Shown: positions 1 to 8,769, counted from the first letter of the stretch. The stretch: 64,000 nt of DNA from Erwinia phyllosphaerae (GCF_019132875.1 NZ_JAHSPF010000007.1:1-64000), one strand, 5' to 3'. Notes: generated by a model from the letters alone, not told the origin. Numbers and translations: made by a program.

Positions 1-75
1 GGTCGTTAGCTCAGTTGGTAGAGCAGTTGACTTTTAATCAATTGGTCGCAGGTTCGAATCCTGCACGACCCACCA
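1..75 (+). tRNA. tRNA-Lys (TTT), first base outside the window
   Basis: Cloverleaf tRNA with anticodon loop CTTTTAA (anticodon TTT) and encoded 3' CCA. It is identical to the complete copies at 248-323 and 605-680 apart from the missing first G, which falls before the window. The array therefore continues to the left. Its place upstream of nadA matches the E. coli lysT-valT-lysW array. Confidence 0.97.
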
Positions 76-211
76 CTTTAAAAGTGGTAACCGGTGTAAA
101 GCGTGAAGGATTTGAACCTGCAGCAGGTTCGCGTTGAACAAGGTGAAACAACGTTGCACCGCAACGGGCCGAAAGGCCGAGGGACACCGAGTTATCCTGC
201 ACGACCCACCA
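73..211 (+). repeat. tRNA-derived spacer repeat, copy A (RtT-like)
   Basis: Spacer unit following the first tRNA-Lys. It opens with the palindrome CCACTTTAAAAGTGG, which includes the tRNA CCA end, contains the inverted repeat GAACCTG-CAG-CAGGTTC at about 113-129, and ends at 194-211 with an exact copy of the last 18 bases of tRNA-Lys including CCA. Copy B (324-459) is nearly identical. The architecture matches the E. coli tyrT operon, whose spacer repeats each end in the tRNA-Tyr 3' end and are released as RtT RNA. A small open frame (103-285, basic, ending ..SYPARPT inside the tRNA remnant) runs through it, comparable to tpr of tyrT; its translation is unproven. Confidence 0.7.
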
Positions 212-247
212 TTAATAAAGCAGTAACCAGCAGTAACCGCCAGATGC

Positions 248-323
248 GGGTCGTTAGCTCAGTTGGTAGAGCAGTTGACTTTTAATCAATTGGTCGCAGG
301 TTCGAATCCTGCACGACCCACCA
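248..323 (+). tRNA. tRNA-Lys (TTT)
   Basis: Complete 76-base tRNA with the standard D arm, anticodon TTT, T arm GGTTCGAATCC and encoded CCA. Identical to the copy at 605-680. Probably cotranscribed with its neighbours, as no terminator separates them. Confidence 0.98.
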
Positions 324-459
324 CTTTAAAAGTGGCAATCAGTGTTAAGCGTGAAGGATTTGAACCTGCAGCAGGTTCGGATTGAACAGAGTGAAACAAC
401 GTTGCACCGCAACGGGCCGGAAGGCCGAGGGACACCGAGTTATCCTGCACGACCTACCA
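324..459 (+). repeat. tRNA-derived spacer repeat, copy B (RtT-like)
   Basis: Second copy of the spacer unit, starting just after the CCA of the second tRNA-Lys. It shares with copy A the GAACCTG-CAG-CAGGTTC inverted repeat, the GGGCCG..GGCC hairpin and a 3' tRNA-Lys remnant at 442-459 with a single C-to-T change. The CCACTTTAAAAGTGG palindrome then recurs after the remnant (about 457-471), as it does after real tRNAs. A basic open frame (342-530) again crosses the unit. Probably a processed by-product of the tRNA transcript. Confidence 0.7.
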
Positions 460-524
460 CTTTAAAAGTGGTAAGCGGTGTAAAGCGCAAAGACAGCGTT
501 CTTTCGCTCAGGAAGTACCGAAGT

Positions 525-600
525 GGGTGATTAGCTCAGTTGGTAGAGCATCTCCTTTACACGGAGGGGGTCGGCGGTTCGAGCCCGTCATCACCCACCA
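525..600 (+). tRNA. tRNA-Val (TAC)
   Basis: Complete 76-base tRNA beginning GGGTGATTAGC, with anticodon arm CTCCTTTACACGGAG (anticodon TAC), T arm GGTTCGAGCCC and encoded CCA. It corresponds to valT/valZ within the E. coli lys-val array. Confidence 0.98.
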
Positions 601-604
601 CTTC

Positions 605-680
605 GGGTCGTTAGCTCAGTTGGTAGAGCAGTTGACTTTTAATCAATTGGTCGCAGGTTCGAATCCTGCACGACCCACCA
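605..680 (+). tRNA. tRNA-Lys (TTT), last of the array
   Basis: Complete 76-base tRNA-Lys separated from tRNA-Val by only four bases, so cotranscribed and processed together. It is followed at 687 by an intrinsic terminator. Confidence 0.98.
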
Positions 681-686
681 ATGTAG

Positions 687-711
687 AAAGGCGCCCTAAA
701 GGCGCCTTTTT
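687..711 (+). terminator. Intrinsic terminator after the tRNA array
   Basis: Stem AAAGGCGCC / GGCGCCTTT with a short CTAAA-type loop and a T5 tail. The whole block from the tRNA 3' end through this terminator is repeated at 818-887. Confidence 0.85.
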
Positions 712-729
712 GCTATGCGTCATTCGTCA

Positions 730-835
730 GGGTTCGAACCTGCAGCAGGTCGAGTCGACCAGAGGGAGACAGCGTTGCTGAAAGCAACGACCCGAAGGGC
801 GAGGCTTTAGCCGAGTCATCCTGCACGACCCACCA
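730..835 (+). repeat. tRNA-derived spacer repeat, copy C (divergent, RtT-like)
   Basis: Third, more divergent unit, lying after the terminator at 687-711. It has the truncated GAACCTGCAGCAGGT motif, GC-rich hairpins (GCGTTGCTGAAAGCAACG) and an exact 18-base copy of the tRNA-Lys 3' end at 818-835, but no complete tRNA follows it. This looks like the relic of a tRNA gene lost by recombination, or a stand-alone RtT-type unit. Confidence 0.6.
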
Positions 836-841
836 GTGTAG

Positions 842-866
842 AAAGGCGCCCTAAAGGCGCCTTTTT
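842..866 (+). terminator. Duplicate copy of the tRNA-array terminator
   Basis: Same stem AAAGGCGCC / GGCGCCTTT and T5 tail as at 687-711, again directly behind a tRNA-Lys 3' end. The flanks (GTAGA before, TATTCGTCAGGGTTCG after) are also shared. From 867 to 1086 I see nothing else recognisable. Confidence 0.8.
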
Positions 867-1086
867 GCTATTCGTTATTCGTCAGGGTTCGCCCCCTCTC
901 TTTCTTTATGCTGCTACAGCACCTTTTCAGTCTCAGTTGCCGCTTGTCATACCATAAGCTTTCTGTGTCGGCTTAGTCTCACCGTAGCACTTGCACGGAC
1001 TCAATTACTGGTACCGATCTCACTGCTTTTTACCGCAACACAATTGCCTGTCCAGCAGCAGACGCTAATCCGATTAAACCACCGCT

Positions 1087-2538
1087 TTAACGCTTCGCCA
1101 GCTTCACAGGCGTCAGGTTTTGCCAGATATGCATCACCGCGTAGCTTCGCCACGGGCGCCATGCTTCTGCCATCTGCTCCGCTTCCCTGGCCGTCACTCC
1201 GCCCAGGTTTTTCCTTATCACAATATCTGCTGCCGGAAACGCATCTGGCCAGCGCAAGGCTCGCAACGCAATATAGTGCGCTGTCCAGTCACCAATCCCG
1301 GGCAACGCCGTCAACCGGGCTATCATCTCTTCTGGCTGGGCGGCAGAGCCAACCAGCTCTCCTCGCGTACTGGCATCTGCCAGCGTCAGCAGCGTGCTGG
1401 CGCGTGCGCGGACGATGCCCAGACCGGCTATCTCCTCAGGCGTGCTTAGCGCCACCGCAGAAGCTTCTGGTGATAAATGCGTGAGTTCAGGAAAAGGCGT
1501 AGCGAAAGCTTCACCAAAAGCGCCAGCAAAACGCCCGCTAAGGGTCGTGGCGGCTTTGACCGTAACCTGCTGCCCTAATACTGCCCGTACCGACATTTCG
1601 AAAATGTCGAACGCCCCAGGCACGCGTAATCCTGGATTTTTTTGCAGGCTCGGGCCCAGCAAAGGATGCTGGCCCAGTCGATCGGCAATCGCCGCCGGAT
1701 GCGCATCAAGATCGAACAGATTTCGTAACCGCCTGATCAAGGCCGACAAAACCGGCGTTAACGAGTGGGTAAACTCAACCTGCAATGAATCTTCTGATTT
1801 GGTCACGCGGATCCAGCCTGTGTGCTCGCCAAGACGAACCGTACGCGCATAGCTAACACTGTCCACCGCCTCCACGCCTTTTAACGTTCGCTGGCGTAGA
1901 AAATTCAGCAGGGCTTCCCAGTCGAAAGGCGGCCTGTAGTGTAATTGCAGCGTAGAAGTTTCCCGCCTGCCCGAAACAAGGTCCTGCTTGCGCAGGCGGC
2001 TGGGCGGCATCCGGTAACGCTTGTTAAACTCGTCGTTAAACCGCCGCAGGCTGTTAAAACCGCTGGCAAGCGCAATGTCGATAACAGATAACGTGGTTTC
2101 GGTAAGGAGCTGCTTCGCCAGCAGTAGCCGACGGGTCTGTTTCAGCTCCAGCGGCGAAACGCCAAGCTCTTTATGCACAATACGCCGCAACTGCCGCAGA
2201 CTAAGAGAAAAGCGAGCAGCAAGCGTTTCCAGACTGGCATTCTCTTCCAGCACCCCATCAGCGATATATTCAAGCAGGCTATCCGCAATACGGCGGCTGC
2301 TGTCTACGGGGGCATTTCCCGGTGCCAGCTCGGGGCGACAGCGCAGGCAAGGACGAAAATGCGCTTTTTCAGCAGCGGCGGCGCTGTCAAAAAATAAACA
2401 GTTTTTTGCCAGCGGCGCTTTCACCGGGCAAACCGGACGACAGTAAATCCCCGTTGAAATCACGCCTACGTAGAAAACGCCGTCAAAACGACCGTCGCGT
2501 GAAGTAAGCGCGCTATACGCAACCTGTGCATCAATCAT
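1087..2538 (-). CDS. DNA-3-methyladenine glycosylase 2 with N-terminal Ada-like and AraC domains
   Basis: Base-excision repair glycosylase removing alkylated purines, fused to a methyl-sensing regulator module; 483 aa. Residues about 1-75 form an Ada-type zinc site with Cys33, Cys37, Cys64 and Cys67 (YCRPVCPV, FRPCLRCRPE). In the Ada family the first of these cysteines takes up a methyl group from phosphotriesters. An AraC-type helix-turn-helix region follows (about 80-185), then an AlkA-like HhH-GPD glycosylase with the hairpin LPGIGDWTA at 412-420 and an Asp at 438 that aligns with catalytic D238 of E. coli AlkA. I chose the ATG at 2538 because GGGAAGAG precedes it and the Ada domain begins there. 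Divergent from ogt. The fold assignment is firm; a self-sensing regulatory role is inferred. Confidence 0.88.
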   Translation of the reverse strand: MIDAQVAYSALTSRDGRFDGVFYVGVISTGIYCRPVCPVKAPLAKNCLFFDSAAAAEKAHFRPCLRCRPELAPGNAPVDSSRRIADSLLEYIADGVLEENASLETLAARFSLSLRQLRRIVHKELGVSPLELKQTRRLLLAKQLLTETTLSVIDIALASGFNSLRRFNDEFNKRYRMPPSRLRKQDLVSGRRETSTLQLHYRPPFDWEALLNFLRQRTLKGVEAVDSVSYARTVRLGEHTGWIRVTKSEDSLQVEFTHSLTPVLSALIRRLRNLFDLDAHPAAIADRLGQHPLLGPSLQKNPGLRVPGAFDIFEMSVRAVLGQQVTVKAATTLSGRFAGAFGEAFATPFPELTHLSPEASAVALSTPEEIAGLGIVRARASTLLTLADASTRGELVGSAAQPEEMIARLTALPGIGDWTAHYIALRALRWPDAFPAADIVIRKNLGGVTAREAEQMAEAWRPWRSYAVMHIWQNLTPVKLAKR

Positions 2539-2592
2539 TATCTCTTCCCGCCAGCTCTCTTTCAGGCAGATTAAGCGGCTTTCCACCCACGT

Positions 2593-2647
2593 GCCAGCCA
2601 TTTTCGGACAGGTTACTATTTCACTCCGGTGACCGAAAACGGCTGGC
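2593..2647. promoter_or_regulatory. Large inverted repeat between the alkA-like gene and ogt
   Basis: Arms GCCAGCCATTTTCGG (2593-2607) and CCGAAAACGGCTGGC (2633-2647) are complementary at 14 of 15 positions and separated by 25 bases, in the 167-base gap between two divergent alkylation-repair genes. The symmetry suggests an operator for a dimeric regulator, possibly the Ada-like domain of the neighbouring glycosylase. No E. coli-type Ada box was found. Confidence 0.45.
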
Positions 2648-2705
2648 GTGCGCAAAGATATCGCGGATAATAAACGCCTCAATCCACAGGAAAGGGAGCC
2701 GAAAG

Positions 2706-3203
2706 ATGAACTATTTTTTTAAACTCATGCCGTCGCCGGTGGGCATATTAAAACTGATCGCCAGCGACAAAGGCCTTGCCGCTATCCTGTGGGAAAACGA
2801 GGATCCAAAACGCTATCGGCTTCCGGCCTTGCTGGCAGAAGGCTCACATCCTGTCCTGCTGGAAACCGAACGCCAGCTGACGGAATATTTTGCCGGGCAG
2901 CGCAGGCAGTTTACCGTTGCGCTGGATTTTGTGGGCACGGAATTCCAGAAAAAGGTTTGGGCGGCGCTGGTGGCTATTCCTTTTGGCGAAACCCGCAGCT
3001 ACGGGGAAATTGCTCGCGCCATCGGCAATCCTGCCGCTGTCCGTGCGGTCGGTGCGGCTAACGGCAAAAACCCTATCTCTATTATTGCCCCGTGCCATCG
3101 GGTTATTGGCGCTAACGGCAAGCTGACCGGCTTTGCTGGCGGTCTACAGGCCAAAGCTTTTTTATTAAAAATAGAAACGACCGATAACTTTCAGCTAAGT
3201 TAA
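2706..3203 (+). CDS. ogt: Methylated-DNA--protein-cysteine methyltransferase Ogt
   Basis: Suicide repair enzyme that moves the alkyl group from O6-alkylguanine or O4-alkylthymine to its own cysteine; 165 aa, about the usual single-domain length. The active-site motif PCHRV places the acceptor Cys at residue 130. The DNA-binding winged helix lies just before it (about 80-120, with RAVGAANGKNP). The ATG at 2706 follows AAGGGAGCCGAAAG. It pairs divergently with the alkA-like gene, together covering direct reversal and excision of alkylation damage. Confidence 0.95.
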   Translation: MNYFFKLMPSPVGILKLIASDKGLAAILWENEDPKRYRLPALLAEGSHPVLLETERQLTEYFAGQRRQFTVALDFVGTEFQKKVWAALVAIPFGETRSYGEIARAIGNPAAVRAVGAANGKNPISIIAPCHRVIGANGKLTGFAGGLQAKAFLLKIETTDNFQLS

Positions 3204-3338
3204 TGCAGTAAAAAAGTCAGCGACAGCGGCGAAAGATTCGGCTATCTTGTTTAGCATACAAAACAAACCGGGCGGAATAACGCGAGCAGAACGTTATAAC
3301 CGCCACTCTGGTTAAGTTGATAAAACGAGAGCCGCGTG

Positions 3339-4376
3339 ATGAGCCTGATGTTCGATCCCGAAACCGCTATCTATCCTTTTCCCCCCAAGCCCGCCCGTCT
3401 GACGCCCGATGAAAAGCAGTTTTACCGCGATAAAATCAAACGGCTGCTGAAAGAGCGCGATGCCGTAATGGTGGCGCACTACTATACCGACCCGGAAATC
3501 CAGGCGCTGGCGGAAGAAACCGGCGGCTGCGTGGCGGACTCGCTGGAAATGGCGCGTTTCGGCAGTCAGCATCAGGCTTCTACGCTACTGGTCGCCGGCG
3601 TTCGTTTTATGGGGGAAACGGCCAAAATCCTTAGCCCTGAAAAAACCATTCTGATGCCGACGCTTCAGGCGGAATGTTCGCTGGATCTGGGCTGTCCGAT
3701 TGATGAATTTACCCGTTTTTGCGATGCGCATCCTGACCGTACCGTGGTGGTTTACGCTAACACTTCTGCGGCGGTGAAAGCGCGAGCCGACTGGGTTGTT
3801 ACCTCCAGTATTGCCGTTGAGCTGATTGAACACCTGGATAGCCTGGGCGAAAAAATTATCTGGGCACCTGACAAGCATCTTGGCCGCTATGTTACGCGCC
3901 AGACAGGGGCAGATATCCTGTGTTGGCAAGGTGCCTGCATTGTGCATGACGAGTTCAAAACCCAGGCCCTTATGCGGATGAAGGCGCTCTATCCGGACGC
4001 CGCGGTTCTGGTTCATCCGGAATCGCCGCAGGCCATTGTCGATCTGGCGGACGCGGTCGGCTCAACCAGCCAGCTGATTAAGGCGGCCAGAACGTTGCCG
4101 CAACAGCAGATGATTGTCGCCACCGATCGCGGCATTTTTTATAAAATGCAGCAGGCCTGTCCGGATAAAGAGCTGCTGGAAGCGCCAACGGCGGGCGAGG
4201 GGGCAACCTGTCGCACCTGCGCGCACTGTCCGTGGATGGCGATGAATGGCTTACAGGCTATTGCGCAAGGCCTGGAGTATGGCGGCAGCGAACATGAAAT
4301 TCATGTTGATGCGGCGCTGCGTGAAGCCGCGTTGCTGCCGTTGAATCGTATGCTAACCTTTGCTGCAACGCTATAA
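3339..4376 (+). CDS. nadA: Quinolinate synthase NadA
   Basis: Condenses iminoaspartate with dihydroxyacetone phosphate to quinolinate, the second step of de novo NAD synthesis. The 345-aa product is almost colinear with E. coli NadA ([18 protein letters not shown] start). The three [4Fe-4S] ligand regions are present: [23 protein letters not shown] and CRTCAHCPW. An in-frame GTG lies one codon upstream (3336), but the ATG at 3339 matches the family start. pnuC follows after 28 bases, presumably in one operon as in E. coli. Confidence 0.97.
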   Translation: MSLMFDPETAIYPFPPKPARLTPDEKQFYRDKIKRLLKERDAVMVAHYYTDPEIQALAEETGGCVADSLEMARFGSQHQASTLLVAGVRFMGETAKILSPEKTILMPTLQAECSLDLGCPIDEFTRFCDAHPDRTVVVYANTSAAVKARADWVVTSSIAVELIEHLDSLGEKIIWAPDKHLGRYVTRQTGADILCWQGACIVHDEFKTQALMRMKALYPDAAVLVHPESPQAIVDLADAVGSTSQLIKAARTLPQQQMIVATDRGIFYKMQQACPDKELLEAPTAGEGATCRTCAHCPWMAMNGLQAIAQGLEYGGSEHEIHVDAALREAALLPLNRMLTFAATL

Positions 4377-4404
4377 CCTCTGATTTCAGGAACAAGGTGC
4401 CAAC

Positions 4405-5118
4405 ATGGATTTTTTCAGCACGCAAAATATTCTGGTTCATATTCCTCTGGGCACGGGCGGCTACGATCTTTCGTGGATAGAAGCGATCGGCACGCTGGCC
4501 GGTCTGCTTTGCATCTGGCTCGCCAGCCGGGAAAAAAACATTAACTATGCTTTTGGCCTGATTAACGTCACGCTGTTTGCCGTGATATTTTTTCAGATCC
4601 AGCTTTACGCCAGCCTGTTGCTCCAGCTGTTTTTCTTTGCCGCCAATGTTTACGGCTGGTATGCATGGACCCGCCAGACCACGGAGAATCAGCAGGCGCT
4701 GCAAATCCGCTGGCTGGGCCTGCGCAAAACGCTGGTCTGGCTGGTAGTAAGCGTTGTGGCGATTGCGCTAATGACGCGCTATATCAACCCGGTATTTGCA
4801 TGGCTAACGGAGATCGCCGTAAAGCTGATGCAGGGAATGGGACTGGCGGTAACCATGCCGCAGCTACAGCCGGACGCGTTTCCGTTCTGGGATTCATCTA
4901 TGCTGGTGCTTTCCGTCGTGGCAATGATTCTGATGACGCGTAAATACGTAGAAAACTGGCTGCTGTGGGTGGTGATTGATGTGATTAGCGTAATGATATT
5001 TGCCCGCCAGGGCGTCTACGCGATGTCGCTGGAATATGCCATCCTGACGCTGATTGCGCTGAACGGCTCGTGGTTGTGGATAAAAAGCGCCCGTCGGGCG
5101 GGCGCCATGGCAAGTTAA
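4405..5118 (+). CDS. pnuC: Nicotinamide riboside transporter PnuC
   Basis: Inner-membrane facilitator of nicotinamide riboside uptake for NAD salvage; 237 aa against about 239 in E. coli. It is strongly hydrophobic with roughly seven membrane segments. Family signatures include [20 protein letters not shown] and [11 protein letters not shown] near residues 25-60. AGGAACAAGG precedes the ATG. Downstream of nadA, linking synthesis and salvage of NAD; its stop overlaps convergent zitB by four bases. Confidence 0.95.
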   Translation: MDFFSTQNILVHIPLGTGGYDLSWIEAIGTLAGLLCIWLASREKNINYAFGLINVTLFAVIFFQIQLYASLLLQLFFFAANVYGWYAWTRQTTENQQALQIRWLGLRKTLVWLVVSVVAIALMTRYINPVFAWLTEIAVKLMQGMGLAVTMPQLQPDAFPFWDSSMLVLSVVAMILMTRKYVENWLLWVVIDVISVMIFARQGVYAMSLEYAILTLIALNGSWLWIKSARRAGAMAS

Positions 5119-6056
5119 TGATGATGGTGGGCATGAGCGGGGTCATGTTCATGCCCGCTTTTTCCCCAGGCAAGCTCGCAGTCGCCGTCTTCACAACTCT
5201 GATACTCCATCTGCACCGTGGCATGTTCAATCTGGTAATGTTCATGCAGATAGTCATGGATGCGGTGCAGCAGCGCATCGTGATCGTAAGGCGGGATCAC
5301 CTGGACATGCAGCGTAATAACGGGTTTTTCTCCGACCAGCCATAAATGCACGTGATGCACGTTACGCACCTCGGCAATGCCCTGCGTCAGCTTTCTTTTA
5401 AGCTTTTCTACGTCCATTTGCGGCGGCGTACCTTCCAGAAGCTCGTGGAAGCTCTCTTTCATCAATACCCACGCGCTGCGCAGCACTAATACCGCGACCA
5501 AAATCGACAGCAGTGGATCGACAGGTGTCCAGCCGGTAAACATAATGATCAGCGCGGCGGCAATCGCGCCGACGGAACCCAGCAAATCACCCATGACGTG
5601 CAGCGCAGCGGCGCGCACGTTAATATTTTTTTCTTCACTCCCGTGATGCAGTAGCCAGAACGACAGCAGGTTAGCCAGTAACCCCGCTACGGCGATACCC
5701 AGCATATAGCCGCTCGCTACCGGCTCTGGCTGCATAAAGCGGCGTACCGCTTCCCAGACAATCAGCGCCGTAATCACCATCAGAGCCAGCGCGTTGACGA
5801 AAGCGGCGAGCGTGGTAAGCCTTAACAAGCCAAAAGAGTGGCGGGCATTAGGTTTGCGGCTGGCAAACTGAACGGCCAATAAGGCCATCAGCAGCGCCGC
5901 CGCATCGGTGAGCATGTGGCCAGCATCCGCCAGCAGCGCCAGCGAGCCGGAAACGATGCCGCCAATAACTTCGGCCACCATAAAAACGACGGTTACTAAA
6001 AAAGCCGCCAACAGACGGTTGCGGTTTCCGCCGCTATGAGAATGCGAGTGCGCCAT
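5115..6056 (-). CDS. zitB: Zinc efflux transporter ZitB (cation diffusion facilitator)
   Basis: Proton-driven zinc exporter of the inner membrane; 313 aa, six predicted membrane segments. The His-rich N terminus ([10 protein letters not shown]), the membrane metal site [10 protein letters not shown] with its partner HVMGDLLGS, and a cytoplasmic C-terminal domain ending in PAHAHHHH are typical of ZitB. Convergent with pnuC, the same arrangement as in E. coli. Confidence 0.95.
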   Translation of the reverse strand: MAHSHSHSGGNRNRLLAAFLVTVVFMVAEVIGGIVSGSLALLADAGHMLTDAAALLMALLAVQFASRKPNARHSFGLLRLTTLAAFVNALALMVITALIVWEAVRRFMQPEPVASGYMLGIAVAGLLANLLSFWLLHHGSEEKNINVRAAALHVMGDLLGSVGAIAAALIIMFTGWTPVDPLLSILVAVLVLRSAWVLMKESFHELLEGTPPQMDVEKLKRKLTQGIAEVRNVHHVHLWLVGEKPVITLHVQVIPPYDHDALLHRIHDYLHEHYQIEHATVQMEYQSCEDGDCELAWGKSGHEHDPAHAHHHH

Positions 6057-6189
6057 AAATATCCATTTTTCTAATAAACCAGCTTAATCATATCAATAAA
6101 TTATGCGCCCGCGGCTATTCTCCGGCGAGCTTTTTAGTGCAGGCTTTTCTCTTTTTCAGACTGTTTGCCAGCAGGGAAGGCAAACCAAT

Positions 6190-6213
6190 AAAAAAGGAGA
6201 GCCGTAGCTCTCC
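6190..6213 (-). terminator. Intrinsic terminator of ybgS
   Basis: On the minus strand a GGAGAGC / GCTCTCC stem with a TACG tetraloop is followed by T6. It lies just beyond the ybgS stop codon. Confidence 0.85.
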
Positions 6214-6233
6214 TCAGAATTCAGCGCACTTGC

Positions 6234-6578
6234 TTACTGCGTAGTGCCGTCAGTTTTGGTGTCTGCGCCTGGGCCAACTTTTTCATTGATATTCGGGCAT
6301 TTGCCATCTTTACACTGGGTGTTTTTATCGATTTCATTTGCCGTCATTTTTTTCTTGGCGTGATGCTTCGTGGTCTTATGTTTGGTTGGCGTCGTTGCAT
6401 CACCGGTATTGTTGATCTGGCTGTTATCAACGTGGTTAGGGGCCAGGTTTTGTTTGGCACCACCCGCAACCGCGCCAGCATCGGCGGCCTGGTTTGACGT
6501 GCCGTTACCGGCGATAGCCGCAGCGCTACCCAAAGACATTGCTGCTGTCAGGATTACAATTGCAAACTTTTTCATCAT
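6234..6578 (-). CDS. ybgS: YbgS-like small secreted protein
   Basis: Small exported protein of unknown function, 114 aa. A signal peptide (MMKKFAIVILTAAMSLGSAAAIA) is followed by a low-complexity hydrophilic chain containing NLAPNHVDN, a Lys/His-rich stretch (KHKTTKHHAKKK), the CKDGKCP motif and the C terminus TKTDGTTQ shared with E. coli YbgS. Either of two adjacent ATGs could start it; GGAG upstream spaces better with the second (6575). Same position as in E. coli, between zitB and aroG. The two cysteines may form a disulfide, which is inference. Confidence 0.88.
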   Translation of the reverse strand: MMKKFAIVILTAAMSLGSAAAIAGNGTSNQAADAGAVAGGAKQNLAPNHVDNSQINNTGDATTPTKHKTTKHHAKKKMTANEIDKNTQCKDGKCPNINEKVGPGADTKTDGTTQ

Positions 6579-6870
6579 CTTACTCCATTAATTTTTGGCA
6601 TATTGGCGAACCAAACCCTGCTTAAAAAGCGGTTTGCATAAAAAGGGTGGAGAGAAACTCTCCTTTCGCATGGATTGCCATCGTAAAGCGGGCGATCTCT
6701 ATACGTTTTTTATAAATGTTAAGCATTAAAAGTGTAGTAAAAAGTGTCAAAACAGCAACTCGCGCTGATAATAATTTGCGCAAAGTTGATTTACAGCCTT
6801 ACCCGCACGCGATAGATTGGTTGCGATGCGCCTGGTGTGCAGTACGGCTTAGTAAATATCTGGAAATATT

Positions 6871-7923
6871 ATGAATTATCAGAACGATGACTTAAGAATT
6901 AAAGAAATAAAAGAACTTTTACCGCCTGTTGCGTTACTTGAAAAATTCCCTGCCACGGAAACGGCGGCAAAGACTGTTGCCGTTGCCCGTCAGGCGATCC
7001 ATAACATCCTGCAAAAAACGGACGATCGCCTGCTGGTGGTGATTGGGCCATGCTCCATTCACGATACCACTGCCGCAACCGACTATGCCGCCCGCCTGCT
7101 GAAGCTGCGCGAAGAGCTGAGCGACTCGCTGGAAGTGGTGATGCGCGTTTATTTTGAAAAACCGCGTACCACCGTGGGCTGGAAAGGGCTGATTAACGAT
7201 CCGCATATGGACAACAGCTATCAGATCAACGATGGTCTGCGTATCGCGCGCAAGCTGCTGCTTGATATTAACGATACTGGCCTGCCGGCGGCGGGTGAGT
7301 TTCTGGATATGATTACGCCACAGTATGTGGCCGATCTGATGAGCTGGGGCGCAATCGGCGCACGTACCACGGAATCGCAGGTGCACCGCGAGCTTTCTTC
7401 CGGCCTTTCGTGCCCGGTGGGATTCAAAAACGGTACGGACGGCACGATTAAAGTGGCTATCGACGCGATTAACGCGGCCAGCGCGCCACACTGCTTCCTG
7501 TCGGTAACCAAGTATGGTCATTCCGCCATCGTAGAAACCAGCGGCAATGGCGACTGCCATATTATTCTGCGCGGCGGCAAAGAGCCTAACTACAGTGCTG
7601 AGCACGTTAAAGCGGTGAAAGAGGGCCTGCAGAAAGCAGGGCTGGAGCCGCAAATCATGATCGACTTCAGCCATGCCAACAGCAGCAAGCAGTTTAAAAA
7701 GCAGCTAACGGTGGCGGATGACGTGGCGCAGCAGATTGCTGGCGGTGACAAGGCGATTATCGGCGTAATGATTGAAAGCCATCTGGTGGAAGGTAACCAG
7801 AGTCTGGAAAGCGGCGAACCGCTGGTTTACGGCAAAAGCGTGACCGACGCCTGTATCGGCTGGGAAGATACGGAAACCGTGCTGCGCCAGCTGGCCGATG
7901 CGGTGAAAGCGCGTCGCGGCTAG
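6871..7923 (+). CDS. aroG: 3-deoxy-7-phosphoheptulonate synthase, Phe-sensitive (AroG)
   Basis: First committed step of aromatic amino acid synthesis, condensing phosphoenolpyruvate and erythrose 4-phosphate to DAHP. 350 aa, the same length as E. coli AroG. Visible family motifs are GPCSIHD (about 60-66), EKPRTTVGWKGL, GARTTESQ, GFKNGTDG and DFSHANSSKQ. The N-terminal MNYQNDDLRIKEIKELLPP is that of the Phe-sensitive isoenzyme. The start is fixed by homology. The 290-base upstream region is AT-rich and probably carries the promoter; I could not define a convincing TyrR box. Single-gene unit with its own terminator. Confidence 0.96.
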   Translation: MNYQNDDLRIKEIKELLPPVALLEKFPATETAAKTVAVARQAIHNILQKTDDRLLVVIGPCSIHDTTAATDYAARLLKLREELSDSLEVVMRVYFEKPRTTVGWKGLINDPHMDNSYQINDGLRIARKLLLDINDTGLPAAGEFLDMITPQYVADLMSWGAIGARTTESQVHRELSSGLSCPVGFKNGTDGTIKVAIDAINAASAPHCFLSVTKYGHSAIVETSGNGDCHIILRGGKEPNYSAEHVKAVKEGLQKAGLEPQIMIDFSHANSSKQFKKQLTVADDVAQQIAGGDKAIIGVMIESHLVEGNQSLESGEPLVYGKSVTDACIGWEDTETVLRQLADAVKARRG

Positions 7924-7941
7924 CACCTGCTTGACCTGAAA

Positions 7942-7970
7942 AAAATCCGCCTTTCGGCGGATTTTCTTTT
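7942..7970 (+). terminator. Intrinsic terminator after aroG
   Basis: Stem AAAATCCGCC / GGCGGATTTT with loop TTTC and a T-rich tail. It lies between convergent aroG and gpmA and could work in both directions. Confidence 0.85.
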
Positions 7971-8016
7971 CGGGTCAAAAAGCCTGTACGGCCTTTTCAC
8001 CGGCACAACAGCTTTA

Positions 8017-8769
8017 TTACTTCGCTTTACCCTGGTTTGCCACGGCCGCCGCTTTAGCAGCGATTTCGTCGGCATCACCCAGATAGTAGTGTTTGATTGG
8101 CTTGAAGTTTTCGTCAAACTCATACACCAGCGGCACGCCAGTTGGGATGTTCAGCTCAAGAATCTCTTCTTCGCTCATATTATCCAGATATTTCACCAGC
8201 GCGCGCAGCGAGTTGCCGTGAGCAGCGATGATCACTTTCTCGCCTTTCTTCATGCGCGGCAGGATGGACTCATTCCAGTATGGCAGCACGCGGTCGATGG
8301 TCAGCGCCAGGCTTTCGGTCGTTGGCAGCTGCTCGGCGGTCAGGGAAGCATAACGCGGGTCGTGGCCAGGGAAACGCTCATCGGCGCGATCCAGCTCCGG
8401 CGGCGTTACCGCAAAGCCGCGACGCCACTGCTTAACCTGCTCGTCGCCATATTTCTGCGCGGTTTCCGCTTTATCCAGACCCTGCAGCGCGCCGTAGTGA
8501 CGCTCGTTCAGACGCCAGGATTTTTCAACCGGCAGCCAGACCTGATCCACTTCGTCAAGAATGTTCCACAGCGTGTGGATGGCACGTTTCAGCACGGAGG
8601 TATAAGCGAAATCGAAGGTGAAACCCTCTTTTTTCAGCAGCTGACCCGCTGCTTTCGCTTCGGTACGCCCTTTATCGGAAAGATCAACATCGTACCATCC
8701 GGTAAAGCGGTTTTCGTTGTTCCACTGGCTTTCGCCGTGACGTACCAGAACCAGCTTAGTTACAGCCAT
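8017..8769 (-). CDS. gpmA: 2,3-bisphosphoglycerate-dependent phosphoglycerate mutase
   Basis: Glycolytic interconversion of 3- and 2-phosphoglycerate through a phosphohistidine; 250 aa as in E. coli. The catalytic histidine sits in [10 protein letters not shown] (His11), with ENRFTGW, the [10 protein letters not shown] loop and the second histidine in [14 protein letters not shown] good TTAAGGAGTTA ribosome site precedes the ATG. A partial Fur-type array lies just upstream. Confidence 0.97.
   Translation of the reverse strand: MAVTKLVLVRHGESQWNNENRFTGWYDVDLSDKGRTEAKAAGQLLKKEGFTFDFAYTSVLKRAIHTLWNILDEVDQVWLPVEKSWRLNERHYGALQGLDKAETAQKYGDEQVKQWRRGFAVTPPELDRADERFPGHDPRYASLTAEQLPTTESLALTIDRVLPYWNESILPRMKKGEKVIIAAHGNSLRALVKYLDNMSEEEILELNIPTGVPLVYEFDENFKPIKHYYLGDADEIAAKAAAVANQGKAK

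Noticed and set aside
103..530. Small basic frames in the tRNA spacers as confirmed genes
   Set aside because: They run into tRNA sequence and lack ribosome sites; kept only as part of the RtT-like repeat description.
1044..1484. Plus-strand open frame of 146 codons
   Set aside because: It lies opposite the alkA-like gene and has no recognisable sequence; a shadow of the high-GC coding strand.
2593..2705. Ada box before ogt
   Set aside because: TTTGCGCA-like bases near 2650 do not match the AAT/GCAA or AAAGCGCA forms known for E. coli Ada.
5070..5345. Plus-strand open frame across the pnuC-zitB junction
   Set aside because: Antisense to the His-rich C terminus of zitB, which explains its Met-rich composition.
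6700..6870. Possible TyrR boxes upstream of aroG (TTTACA at about 6789 and TGTAGTAAAA at about 6731)
   Set aside because: Neither has a matching partner half at the six-base spacing of the TyrR consensus.
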